64,000 bases of DNA from Welwitschia mirabilis (GCA_051453625.1 JBOZIK010000001.1:65798288-65862287); one strand, 5' to 3'; positions 33,790 through 46,300 are shown, numbered from the stretch's first letter. Notes: generated by a model from the letters alone, not told the origin. Numbers and translations are program-made.

Positions 33790-34990
33790 AAGAGGATAAA
33801 CAAAGTTAACTAAATCACCTACTTATCTAAATATGTCTAGTAAAAAGATGTCTATACTATTGGATATTTCTAAGCTAAATTTAAAGTAGGTAAAAGACTT
33901 CTACCATAACAAAGAAATCTATATTGAACTAAGGAGAAGAAACAAGTAAAAGATATCTATCAAATAGAAGATGTTTATATCACTTTAACTATTGAAAGAT
34001 ATTTACTGAATTGAAGATGTCTCTATTAAACTAAAAGAGGTAACAGAGATAACTTATGTTGGGATGAGCTATTTAATTTTAAGGAAATTAGGCAAGTCTT
34101 ACATGTCGAAATATAGGCAGTTTGATAGAAGACATCTTTTAGGCTAAAGATGTCTACCTATGAGAGATGTCTACTAAAGTGAAGATGTTAAACTCTAAAA
34201 AATTGATGAAAAATCAAATAGCAATCTAGCAATCAAATATTAGCAACTTACATCTATTGCACTACATTTAAACTATTCTATATGACTATTTCATTAGAAC
34301 AAGAATTAAAAGACCTCTCAAGAATAAAAATCTAAAAAAGTAAATAGAGAAGGGTTACTCAAATGAATTATTAGCACTAAACAAGAAGCAATATATGTTC
34401 TTGATAAAGAGACTTAATTTGTAAGGATATTTCTTTACCTTTGAAACTCAGACTACTACATAATTCTGATCTTAGATATTAGTGGATGACTACATCAAGA
34501 AGAACTTAAGCTATTATTAATGTAATATCATTTCAAGATTGTTATTCCTTCTTTGTTTTTCCTTGGTATTTAATTATTGTTAAATTCATTTATTCTAGTT
34601 TAAAGTTTTGATCATCATATTTTCTAGGACACCTTACTTAAGAATTTTGAAGTGTAAGTGATGTGCTTCTCTAAGTGCTTAAGAGCACTATTACAGCTGA
34701 TCTATTGTAATCCCTAATGGAAAGAGAGTATTGCCTTGTGAGGAGCATCTCATTTTTATATAAGGTTGGTGGTGCTACAAGACCACTATTTTTATAAGTT
34801 AAATATATACATAGGTATGAATAAAAACTACCTTATAAGTATGGATGTACCCAAGTTGGAAAACCACGTTAAATTAATAACATTTTTATTGTAAATTTTA
34901 ATTATTCTTAATTGTTAATTTTATTTGATCAAAATCATTCATCCCTCCCCTCTTAATTCAATGATCCTCAAGATATTTCTTATATTTTGT
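33790..34990 (+). repeat. Ty1/copia-type LTR, partial (U3 motif cluster and R-U5)
   Basis: The 3' part (34660-34980) shows a word order I recognise from Sire-like plant copia LTRs: TGTAATCCCTAATGGAAAGA, CTTGTGAGGAGCATCT, GGTTGGTGGTGCTACAAGAC, ATGGATGTACCCAAGTTGG, AACCACGTTAA and CATTCATCCCTCCCCTC. Upstream, 33846-34190 has a cluster of AGATGTCT words, as U3 regions often have repeated short motifs. No primer-binding site is recognised after it. Whether it belongs with the copia pol relic at 9077-10735 is unknown; they are 24 kb apart. Confidence 0.5.
33846..34190 (+). repeat. Cluster of AGATGTCT motifs
   Basis: AGATGTCT or its complement AGACATCT occurs at 33846, 34015, 34130 (inverted), 34148 and 34165, with near-copies at 33979 and 34183. 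Spacing is irregular. Repeated short motifs in a U3 region can be transcription-factor sites; this role is inferred only from position. Confidence 0.6.
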
Positions 34991-35146
34991 ATTCATAATT
35001 ATGGAAATATATTATATAATTTGTTCTATGGACTTATGTGAACTTTTTAATTTCATCAAATTTAGCATTTTTTTCTCATTAATATAGACTATCTGAACCT
35101 ATCATACACCTATGTGTACTAGTAGTAACAAAAATAATGTCTAAGG

Positions 35147-35977
35147 TAAAACTATATACAGTTTGACTTCCTTCAAACAATGATACATAGGCATGGTTGC
35201 TTAGCTATTAGTGCAACCAACCATTCAACTAGCCCTTCATACTTTTATTATTTATTCCTAATTAAAATTTTAAAAATTAGACTAATTAAAAGTCTATCAT
35301 GNNNNNNNNNNNNNNNNNNNNNNNNNNNNNNNNNNNNNNNNNNNNNNNNNNNNNNNNNNNNNNNNNNNNNNNNNNNNNNNNNNNNNNNNNNNNNNNNNNN
35401 NCAAAAACTATATACAGTTTGACTTCCTTCAAACAAGGATACATAGGCATGATTGTTTAGCTGTTGATGCAACCAATCACTCGACTAGCCCTTCATACTT
35501 TTATTATTTATTCCTAATTAAAATTTTAAAAATTAGGCTAATTAAAAAGTCTACCATGTAATTATTTAATAATAGTAAATTAGGATATGGTTTTAGATAG
35601 GTAAGATGTCATTATATAGTTCTCCTAATGTATAGCCTATGGATAATTAAGAGNNNNNNNNNNNNNNNNNNNNNNNNNNNNNNNNNNNNNNNNNNNNNNN
35701 NNNNNNNNNNNNNNNNNNNNNNNNNNNNNNNNNNNNNNNNNNNNNNNNNNNNNCAAACAAGGATACATAGGCATGACTGTTTAGCTATTGATGCAACCAA
35801 TTACTCGACTAGCCCTTCATACTTTTATTATTTATTCCTTATTAAAATTTTAAAAATTAGGCTAATTGAAAAGTATACCATGTAATTATTTAATAACAGT
35901 AAATTAGGATATGGTGTTAGATAGGTAAGCTATCATTATATAGTTCTCCTAATGTATAGCCTATGGATAATTAAGAG
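35147..35977. repeat. Three near-copies of one ~150-225-bp segment around two 100-N gaps
   Basis: Copies at 35147-35301, 35403-35653 and 35754-35977 share TATACAGTTTGACTTCC, CAAACAA(G/T)GATACATAGGCATG and the following ~180 bases, with scattered substitutions. The right edge of each left copy touches a 100-N gap (35302-35401, 35654-35753). The second and third copies run in step for 224 bases. Unmerged alleles are the simplest reading, though a real tandem array that broke the assembly is possible. Confidence 0.8.
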
Positions 35978-37201
35978 TATATCCTTTAGTTTCTTTATTG
36001 AAACTATTGTAGTAATAATTAAAAAATCTTGGGTGTAACTTAAGTGTATACTTATATGTATTACATTACATAATTCTATTTTGGACCTTATCTCTATTAC
36101 CACTAATAACATTAATGTATGATGACTCCTGATGGTTTATATCAATAAGTAATTAAGTAAATGAAATGCTAGGTTTAATGAAATCATAAAGTTAATATAA
36201 ATCCATAGAAAACATCATAGAATATATTTATTCATAGCCATAAAAACAAAATATAAGAAACAACTAGTAAAATTCCCATGGGGCTCCAGTCCAATCATTC
36301 ATGGACCACTACTATGGGTTCATAATCATTGATCTTGTAGTTTAATATGCTTGTAACACAAATACCATCTTGTCCAATATTTTAACCACACATGGGTCAT
36401 GTAAATCAATCTTAGATAATAATACTATTTGGCACACCGTTCACTCGGCAACCATATGACCCATTTTCATGAAGATCAACCATGAATATACATTCCAATT
36501 GCCATAGATCAACTATCTATAATTGCCTTCTCTATGAGTTTAACTTGCTAATAGGTAAATTATGACCTCTTAGTCATGTAGTCCATGTCTAACAAATCAA
36601 CCATTCATAAACACATGTCATAGATTAGACATATATGCCTTTCATAAAAATTAAAACATGCTAAACTAATCCTTTTACAACACCATCTAGTAAATATAGA
36701 GAGATAAAAATACCAAATCTATCTACTCGAACACCACTGAATCATAGATATGGATCAATCAACATCTAGTATAGATGAATAATAACCAATGACATAAATC
36801 ATAAATGAAAAATAACTTACAAGAATCCAAACATAAACTTAAAATATATTACCATATGTCATCATGGTTTCTCATAAGGATCCAAAAATTAACCCATATT
36901 ACATAGCATTAGCCAACCTAATTCTAATAATCAACTCATCATGCTAAGAATATAGGACTAAAAAAATTATAATGCACTAATAAAAACAAAGATGAATTAG
37001 CCATGACTCTAATATACACTTACTTATTACATTCTTGGTAAATACCATTAATTAAGAAAGGAAAAATTAAAGTAATTACATATCATCCTTAACTCATCTC
37101 TTTCTATTTCTTATTTCCTTGGTTTAAAAGATTACTTAAATTTACACTCTCTTACCTTATTTGATAGTTTTATTAATCCTATTTTTCAAAAATATGTATG
37201 C

Positions 37202-37238
37202 TGTGTGTGTGTATGTGTGTGTCTCGATGTGTGTGTGT
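37202..37238 (+). repeat. TG microsatellite, module 1
   Basis: Imperfect (TG)n interrupted by TATG and TCTCGA, running directly into the 100-N gap. The assembly probably stopped in this tract. Confidence 0.9.
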
Positions 37239-38579
37239 NNNNNNNNNNNNNNNNNNNNNNNNNNNNNNNNNNNNNNNNNNNNNNNNNNNNNNNNNNNNNN
37301 NNNNNNNNNNNNNNNNNNNNNNNNNNNNNNNNNNNNNNTAATTAAAAACTCTTGGGTGTAAATTAAGTGTATACTTATGTTTATTACATTACATAGTTCT
37401 ATTTTGGACCTTATCTCTATTACCACTCATAACATTAATGTATCATAGCTCTTGATAGTTTATATCAATAAGTAATTAAGCAAATGAAATGATAGGTTTA
37501 ATGAAATCATAAATTCAATATAAATCCATTGAAAACATCATAAAATATATTTATTCATAGCTATAAACATGGAATATAAGAAACAACTAGTAAAATTCCC
37601 ATGGGGCTCCAGTCCAACCATTCATGGGCCACTACTATGGGTTCATAATCATTGATCTTGTAGGTCAATATCCTTGTAACACAAAGACCATCTTGTCCAA
37701 TATTTTGACCACACATGGATCATGTAAATCAATGTTAGATAAAAGTACTATTTGACACACCATTCACCACGCGACCACATGACTCCTTTTCTTGAAGATT
37801 AACCATGAATATACATTCCAATTGCCATAGATCAACTATCTATAACTGCCTTCTCTATGAGTTTTAACTTGCTAATAGGTAAAATATGACCTCTTAGTCA
37901 TGTAGTCGATCTCCTACAAATCAACCATTTATAAACACGTCATAGATTAGAAATATATGCCTTTTGCAAAAAGTAAAACATGCTAAACTAATCCTTTTAC
38001 AACGCCATCTAGTAAATATAGAGAGATAAAAATACCAAATCTATATGCTTGAACACCACTAAATCATAGATATAGATCAATCAACATCTAGTATAAATGA
38101 ATAATGACCAATAACACAAATCATAAATGAAAAATAGCTTATAAGAATCCAAACATAAACTCAAATTATATTATCCCATATGTCATCATGGTTTCTTATG
38201 AGGATCTGAAAATGATAAACCATTATCATTATGGGTATATCTAGTTTACCAATATCTAATTTTGCATTAACCCATATTACATACCATTATCCAACCTAAT
38301 TGTAATAATCAATTCATCATGCTAAGAATATAGGGTTAAAAAAATTGTAATACACTAATGAAAACAAAGACGAATTAGCCATGACTCTAATATACACTTA
38401 CTCATTACATTCTTGGTAAATATCATTAATTAAAAAAAGAAAAATTAAAGTAATTACATACCATTCTTAACTCATCTCTTTCTATTTCTTATTTCCTTGG
38501 TTCAAAAGCTTACTTAAGTTTACATCCTCTTACGTTATTTGATAGATTTATTAATCCTATTTTTCAAAAATATATATTT

Positions 38580-38617
38580 TGTGTGTGTGTTTGTGTGTAT
38601 ATATATATATATATATA

Positions 38618-38662
<45 letters not shown>
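38580..38662 (+). repeat. Compound (TG)n(TA)n(TG)n microsatellite, module 2
   Basis: A TG run, about nine TA units, then about 20 TG units. Module 1 has the same tract without the TA block. Confidence 0.9.
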
Positions 38663-38663
<1 letters not shown>

Positions 38664-39041
38664 ATATTATTACTTAGGTGTATAATCCTCTAATCTAAGT
38701 TACTTATATAAGGNNNNNNNNNNNNNNNNNNNNNNNNNNNNNNNNNNNNNNNNNNNNNNNNNNNNNNNNNNNNNNNNNNNNNNNNNNNNNNNNNNNNNNN
38801 NNNNNNNNNNNNNAAATTGTAATGCACTAATAAAAACAAAGATGAATTAGCCATGACTCTAATATACATTTACTCATTACATTCTTGATAAATACCATTA
38901 ATTAAGGAAGGAAAAATTAAAGTAATTACATACCATCCTTAACTCATGTCTTTCTATTTATTATTTCCTTGGTTTAAAAGCTTACTTTAATTTACACTCT
39001 CTTACCTTATTTGATAGTTTCATTAATCCTATTTTTCAAAA

Positions 39042-39042
<1 letters not shown>

Positions 39043-39088
<46 letters not shown>

Positions 39089-39126
39089 TGCGCGTGCGTG
39101 CTTGCGCGCGCACGTACACATATGTG
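39043..39126 (+). repeat. TG tract passing into a CpG-dense TGCGCG segment with hairpin end
   Basis: About 21 TG units, then GCGCGTGCGCGTGCGTG followed by a CGCGCGCACG segment and CACGTACACATATGTG. It is the only CpG-dense stretch seen in the window. Alternating purine-pyrimidine over more than 70 bases favours Z-DNA, and the end is self-complementary. Confidence 0.9.
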
Positions 39127-39397
39127 AGTCATATATTACTTAGGTGTATAATCCTCTAGTCTAGGTTACTTATATAAGGTTATGTCGATATATCTTAATT
39201 TAATTTTAATACCTAAACATGAGGGTTTTTTCTTCTTTATACCTAAATAGCCACACCTAAACAATTTCCTATATTCTTTTAATCAAACATAACAATCNNN
39301 NNNNNNNNNNNNNNNNNNNNNNNNNNNNNNNNNNNNNNNNNNNNNNNNNNNNNNNNNNNNNNNNNNNNNNNNNNNNNNNNNNNNNNNNNNNNNNNNN

Positions 39398-39414
39398 GTG
39401 TGTTTGTGTGTCTA

Positions 39415-39467
<53 letters not shown>

Positions 39468-39482
39468 TTACACACACACATG
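39398..39482 (+). repeat. TG microsatellite with terminal AC tract, last module
   Basis: A long TG run with TCTATC interruption is followed by TATTTACACACACACATG, so the end can fold back on the TG run. It starts directly after the 100-N gap. Confidence 0.9.
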
Positions 39483-39656
39483 TAAGTCAATTATTACTTA
39501 GGTGTATAATCCTCCAATCTAAGTTACTTATGTAAGGTTATGTTGATATATCTTAATTTAATTCTAATACCTAAACATGAGGCTTTTTCCTTCTTTCTAC
39601 CTAAATAACCACATCTAAACAATTTCCTATATTCTTTTAATCAAAAATACTAATCA

Positions 39657-39930
39657 AGATAGCATAGTTAAATTCATTATTTCCTTACTATTAAACTATT
39701 AATGCAAGTTATAACTTAATATTTAGTTTTCTTCATTATAAACCAACTATCAACTAAGTTAATAATTATTGATTTTTCTAGTTTTATTTAAAATAACTTT
39801 TCTTAGCCTATCATGTGCTTAAAACTCACTCCCTTAGCTAAGATTAACCTAGGGCATATAAGCCAAGTGTTATAACCCTTAGTGCTCACTTGTCCTCCAT
39901 ACATTTACTACTTAAAACACTAGTAAATGA
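39657..39930. other. No feature recognised
   Basis: AT-rich link between the last TG module and the large palindrome. No coding or repeat signal. Confidence 0.4.
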
Positions 39931-42355
39931 ATCACTACCTCATTTATCTCCTCTTATTTCCTCACTCTCAATCCCAATGTCTTTTTATTTTACTCTTTGA
40001 AACATTTATAGTCCAAACCTAGTGCTAAGTCCCTTCAAACTCTATAACAATGGAATCTCATGATGGAAATATGACATGCACTTTCGACAATAAACATGCC
40101 TTTCACAACTTTACTCAGTAGATATTATTAGCATTTTTATATTATTTCTATTATTTGTATACTATTGACATCCTTTTTCAAGATCATTGTTTAGCTATGT
40201 CCTCTAAGAATGGCTTCTAACTTGTAGTCAAATCACTACTAAAATATGATGGCATCCTTAGGAATACTAATATAAAGGTTTCTCTTTTATTTTCTACTTT
40301 TAATTTTCTCTCATTTTTACTTTTTTAGGTATATTTTCTAGTTAAAAAAGCATTTTCAATAAATGAACATTAAAAAAACATCATTTTATTGCAAGTGTAG
40401 CCTAAGAGAAGAGGTAGGTGAAGTTGCATGATGCTAGAGTGAAAGGTTTCTAGGTAAACTCAAGATAAAATAGTTCTGCTACAACCATTACAATTCCAAC
40501 TCAAACGTTAGACTTAAAATCATTGGTATCTTATCAAGATCAAGGTAAAAGACAAAGGAAGAATGTTAAAAGTTAGTTTCTTTATTACTAACTTCAAAAA
40601 CTAGAGTTCTGTTTTGCTGTTCCAAGTTGAAGAATGTTAAGCATCTTCTTATAAATTTTTATTTTAAATGGTTTTTAGAAAATTTCTCTATAATAATTTT
40701 ATTAAAAGACTATAAAAACATTGCATATTCCTTGATATCTACTAGTTATTCATTTTCTTATTTTTAGTCGAATGTTAAGCAATTTTGAAAGAGATGAATA
40801 ATATTCTAGTATAAAACATTTAAACTACTAGCTATCTTTGTTTATTCTTTTAACTTTTTATTATTTGGATAATTATTACATTAGTTTTCTATTGTATGTT
40901 TTCTCTATTTTAGATAATAGTTTCTAAAATTATCTTCTCTCTCTTTGTTGACTGCCTATCTAGAGTAGTAAAACTCTATAATTTCAAAGTAAAACTTTCA
41001 TTTATTTATAAATTTATATCCTCAAAATGTAATCTTTTAGTTTAGTTTATTACATAGATATGAGTCTTATACTCTAGTTTCTCATTCATATGTAATAGTC
41101 AGCTTTTTTCATTATGTTTTGATTACTCTCTAGAGAGAGCAATGGCTTATGAACAAAATAGACAATCAAACTTTACCATTACATATTGGTAAGAAACTAG
41201 AGTAATGTTCACATCTATTTGATAAACTAAATTGAAATGTTATGTTTTGAGGATATTAATCTATAGGTAAATAAAAGCCTTACTTTTAAATTATAAAATT
41301 TTACTAAGCTATATAGGAAGTTAAGAAAGAGGGATGAAAGTGTTTCAGAAACAGAAAAACATTCAAAAATGAAATGCTAATGTAATAATCACCCAAATAA
41401 TATTAATTTAAAAGAATAAATAAAGATAGCTAATAGTTTTAAATGTTTTATACTAGAATATTATTCATACCTTTTAACATGGCTCAACATTCAACTAAAA
41501 ATAAAAAACTAAATAGCTAGTAAAAACTACTTAATATTAAATTAAAAATAAAAAATGTATAGCTAGTAAACAATGAGGAATATGAAACATTTTTTTTTTT
41601 AGTATTTCAATAAAATCATTATAGAGAAACATTCTAAAAGACTATTTAAAACATAAGATTATAGGAAGATGTATAACATTATTCAACTTAAAATAAAAAA
41701 ACAAAATGTTTTTTGAAGATAGTAATAGAGAATCTAATCTTTAACTTCATTTATTTGATTTTTACCATAATCTTGGTAAGATAGCAATGGCTTTGAGTTT
41801 AATGTTCAAGTTTGGAACCATGATGATTATAGCAGATTCATTTTTTCTTAAGTTTACTCAAAACCCTTCTAATTATAGTACCATATAAATCCATTTACCT
41901 ACTCTCTCAAGCCACATCTATAATAAAATAACCTCATTTTTCACATCCATTTCCTAAAAACAATTTTATAACTAGAAAAAAGAGATACAAAGAAATTAAA
42001 AGAAATGATAAGTAAAGAATGAAAGAGTAACTCCTATGTTAAGAACCATAAGATAGACTTGTTATTCTAGAAGTGATCTATCTAAAATTGGAGGGCATTT
42101 TTGGAGGAAATAGTAAATAATAAGCTTGAAAAAAGATGTTGATGGTGCATAAACTGATGAAAATCTATGAAAAAAATGGATGCAATCTATTGAGTGAAGC
42201 TGTGAAAGGCATGTTAGTTTTTGAAAGTGCAGGCTACATTTTCATCATAAAAGACTGCATTGTTACAAAGTCTAAAAGTGCCTAACATTAGTTTTGTTCT
42301 ATTAGAGATGTTAGTGTAGAGAGTGAGGAAATAATAAGAGAGAAATGGGTAGTGG
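39931..42355. repeat. ~2.4-kb imperfect palindrome (fold-back structure) centred at 41131/41132
   Basis: The left arm (39931-41131) is matched by the reverse complement of the right arm (41132-42355) along its whole length, with no unrelated spacer. Checkpoints: CTCACTCTC at 39961 against GAGAGTGAG at 42320; TAACATGCCTTTCACA-type words near 40090 and 42205; CTCTAGTTTCT at 41072 against AGAAACTAGAG at 41192; and a perfect 12-bp centre, CTCTCTAGAGAG (41126-41137). Arms look roughly 70-75% alike by eye. No ORF of note lies inside. Candidates: fold-back transposon, two abutting inverted insertions, or a hairpin small-RNA locus. Confidence 0.75.
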
Positions 42356-42810
42356 TTTTTGGTTTCTAAAATATATGATCACTATTTATAAAATATCTCC
42401 TCTATTTTGTTTCTAAAATTGATGGTCACTGTTTAGAAAATGTCTCCTCTAGACTAGGAATAATAATGTAAGGCATAAACTACTTGACTTGTGTTCTTTT
42501 AGGTTTTTAAAACCTACATAGTTATCATGAATAATTCATTGTTCTATAGGTAAAAATACATTTTAACCTATTGGAATATCAAGTAAAATGTTTTTAAAAA
42601 AATATCAAATTTTGTAAAAATAATTTATTAAATACTTCCTACAAAGTCATCCATTCTAGTTCTAATTTAACAAGAGTGCTCAACTTGTTTTAGCTTTTTG
42701 AGGATATTATTACTATAATATTACATTTAAAAAGTTAATACCATTTTTTGACTCATTATTTTATTATTATTTTTTGAAATCTAGTAGACATAGTTGGAAG
42801 GATTAACATA
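42356..42810. other. No feature recognised
   Basis: AT-rich spacer between the palindrome and the left LTR-like repeat. The first ~40 bases contain two similar words (TATAAAATATCTCCTCTA and TAGAAAATGTCTCCTCTA), a small local duplication. Confidence 0.4.
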
Positions 42811-43395
42811 GCTTAACATAATAATTAGATGGAACTAGTTTTTAAAGTAGATTTCATTCTTTCATTGTTAATGCACAGTAAAATGGTATTAGTAATTTTT
42901 AGATGAAGCATTTTTAATTATCAAGGTTTTTTGAACCATGTGAATTATTTGAAGTTACTTTTATGATTTATAGTTTTTATTATTTAATGGATTTTATGCA
43001 CTTTGATTCATACTTTCTGTGCTTACAAAGGGTTGTGAAGTATCAATAGGATTGAATAACTTACCAACACTAATGTGGTGGATGTGATTATGCCTCCATA
43101 CAAAGCCTTAATGAGTTTACAGTTTAGTACATATTGTAAGATATAGGAATCATTAGAGTAAAGGTGCATTGAAGGATGAATCGATTAAACCTTTGAAGCA
43201 CTTTGTTCTCTTATGTTATCAATTAGAGATCATTTTAATTCTTGACTCTAATTTCTATTATGTTTGAATTTTTCATTATAAGTATGATTCATCTTATATC
43301 TTTTAATTAAAGTTACCTTAAATATCCCTATGGAAGAATGGTTCTGAGTGTAAACTTAGATAAACCTAGGTTACTACAAAGCTACAGTTAAATTT
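42811..43395 (+). repeat. Left direct repeat (LTR-like) of the 43-49 kb element
   Basis: About 585 bases that recur in the same orientation at 48148-48725 and inverted at 60511-61082. Shared words include GGATTTTATGCACTT, ATATAGGAATCATTA and TTTTAATTAAA. It looks like the 3' part of a longer LTR whose upstream half is missing here. Confidence 0.65.
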
Positions 43396-46300
43396 TGATG
43401 CTATTTTTAGGGATATATTAGCACAATAATTTATTCAGGAGTGCACGATTTTCTTCTTGCAAATTTTTAGTTAGATTTTATTTTTCTAGTGATGGATACT
43501 ATTCTTTTCCCTAATAATACCCAAACTAGTCTTTTTATTAGTCCTCTTTCTACTAATAATTGAAATAGTTATTTTTCTTTTTCTTTTTGAGCATTATTAT
43601 CTTCTTCTTCTAATGGTAGATACTAGTCCATTTTCAATAAAACCTAAATTAGTATTACCTTTCTTAATAGCTGAAAATTCAATTTTTGTATTTAATATTT
43701 TGTATTGTTGGTTTAATGACTTTCTTATAGTTGTAACCAAACCTAAGATCATGAGCTAAAACTAAATTAAACTCTAATAATTTATTTAGATAATTTATGT
43801 TTTTTTCTAATTTCTATAAAAATTTGTAAATTTTTTAGTTCTATTCATTTTTATTTCTGTTAGAATTTTTAAGAAAATCTAACATAGTCATTTTAAGTTT
43901 TGTTAACTTTTTTCCCAACCTTGTAATCTAAACTGTTTTGTACAAACCTCTTAATCCCTTTGTATTTTTCCTAATCTTTAATCATCCTTAACTAGTGCTG
44001 TTAGAATTCCTACCCTAAAGATTCTATAACTTGAATTAAATCCTTCTGTGAATTCTTTAAAGCCTTTCTGCTTGTAGGCCTCATTTAAACTATGAAAAAC
44101 CTAGAAAATATGAATCTTTTAGCTAAAATCTTAACTAATTTTTTAAAACTTAAACCATGAGTTAGGCTTTGAATCCATTCTAAATGCCTTTTAATTTAAA
44201 TTTTGTCTATTCATATAGTTCTAAGAACCAAAACCAACCTAAATAAATTATAGGAGATTTCATTATACTAAAACAAACTATAGGGGATTACCTTTAATAT
44301 AAATCATATTAACCAAAATTCCTAGATTCTTTTGATAATACATAGATCTTTGAGAAGTGTCCTCAACCCCATCCATATGATAATCAAACTCTTTTTAACT
44401 TCAAGTTTGAAAACTTCTATCATGAACCAAGAGAGTTTGATCCTACTTCTTCCTTCATCCCTTATGATTCTTATCCTTAAACTTCATATTTTTTTATCCT
44501 TTGATCCATATCCTTCATTTCCTTTTTAGTATCCTTCATTATTTAATCAATACCCTTCATCTCCTAAAACTCAACAACCCTCTTTAAATTCCTTTGAAGA
44601 CACCCTTTCTAAACTCATACAAGTGAAAATGTAAATAAACGAAAGGATTAAGTATTTAATAGTTAACTCAAGTCACTACTTAAATATTTAAAATAGTAGA
44701 AGAATCAAACCTTCCTATAGTTCATTAATCATAAGCCTAAAAAATCTTAAAGGGATTAATGAAACTAGAAGTAATAACATCCAAATCCTATCCCTTATAA
44801 ATGAGGAAGAAGGCAACAATGAAAATAATGAAGACATCCAAGATAACCCTAAGTTTAGAAATGTCTTAGAGAGTGATCGATTAGGTTCATGTATGCTATG
44901 TTTTGCAGTAGGATTAGACATATCTTATGATGATGGTCAATCAATGGTAAGTAAGCAAATCTTTAAGAGAAAAGTAAAATTTAAATGCTACACTATAGCA
45001 GATAAATCCATAGGTGACATTGATAATATCGAAAATGAATCTACCCTTGAATCTTAACCTATGTTGCTTATGCAACCTTGTGAAAAAGAATCCTATGAGA
45101 ATATTGACAAATAAAATAAAATTTAAAAATATTCTAAACATGATCCATCTCCTGAGAAATATTTTTCTCAACAACCCTTAAACTTATTATGTTATTTTCA
45201 TCTTCTAACAAATACTTAAAACCTTGATGATAAAGATAAATTCATACCTTTGGAACCATCTTTTCATACTTTTCTTAATAGTCAATTTCATTCTTTCATA
45301 GTTTTTAATTCATCTTTGTCTTCATCATAAAATAATGTCTTGCATGAATAATAAGTAACAATAATAGACTAAAGAATGGAAAATCACTAATTTTGAATGA
45401 ATAGATTTCATTGCTAATGTTAACATTCTTGAAAATTTTATGAATTCATGTATAAATTTTTATAGGGATTTAATCACCTCTTTAAATGTATTGTATAATT
45501 TTGATACATCATTCAAACTTTGCATTTTTTTTATTTTAAGCCTTCACATTTGTAATACCTTGGAAAAGACCTTGAAAATTATTTTGTCTTATTATATGTA
45601 TTNNNNNNNNNNNNNNNNNNNNNNNNNNNNNNNNNNNNNNNNNNNNNNNNNNNNNNNNNNNNNNNNNNNNNNNNNNNNNNNNNNNNNNNNNNNNNNNNNN
45701 NNTTTTTTTATTTTAAGCCTTCACATTTGTAATACCTTGGAAAAGACCTTGAAAATTATTTTGTCTTATTATATGTATTTAGATTAGATTTTTCTTTTAG
45801 TATAAATTTTCTTTTTAGAATAGATTTTAATTTGAAAAAAATTAAAAATGCTTAAAAATTTTGTTCTTGATGCCCTTTCATTTCTTAAACCACACAAGAA
45901 CTTCCACTTTTATAATTACAAACTTAAACATTTTCAAATTGAAAATCCTAACTACCCTCTACTCCATTGAATAAACCATTATCACCTTAGAATTTATCTT
46001 CCATTCCTTTGATTTTCCTTGCTCCATCTTCCTAATATCACTGACCACCATCCCCTTCCATCTATTCATGAATTTATTAGATTAGATGATCCTAATTAAT
46101 GGCCCTTAAGTGAATAGATCTTTAATAATTGATTACATTAGTATTACAAATTAGATAGAATCTAAGTTTTCTTATAGTTTTTAAGAAACATTTTTGCTTA
46201 TTTTTGAGTTAACTTATTAAGATTTAATTTTACTTAAGACCTTATAATGGTAAAATATGGTTGAATTAAGGTGGAATCTACTTTCATGATATGTGAATTT

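Larger units (their letters stand above)
35978..39656 (+). repeat. Tandem array of ~1.3-kb modules, each ending in a TG microsatellite
   Basis: Module 1 (about 35990-37238) and module 2 (37339-38713) are colinear: each carries CTTGGGTGTAA, GGACCTTATCTCTATTACCA, CCCATGGGGCTCCAGTCCA and CTCTTAC(C/G)TTATTTGATAG, then a long TG tract. Partial modules follow at 38814-39297 and 39398-39656. Beyond the TG tract they share TTAGGTGTATAATCCTC and GGTTATGT(C/T)GATATATC. Boundaries coincide with 100-N gaps (37239, 38714, 39298), so copy number is not reliable. No coding frame is seen; module sequence looks LTR-like but no termini were proven. Confidence 0.7.

Noticed and set aside
37161-37426. Frames rich in Val-Cys or Thr-His through the TG tracts (also 39269-39490)
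   Set aside because: Direct translations of TG/AC microsatellites; not genes.
39043-39482. CRISPR-like spacing of repeats around 38-39.5 kb
   Set aside because: Repeats are long modules with microsatellites in a plant genome, not short repeats with unique spacers.
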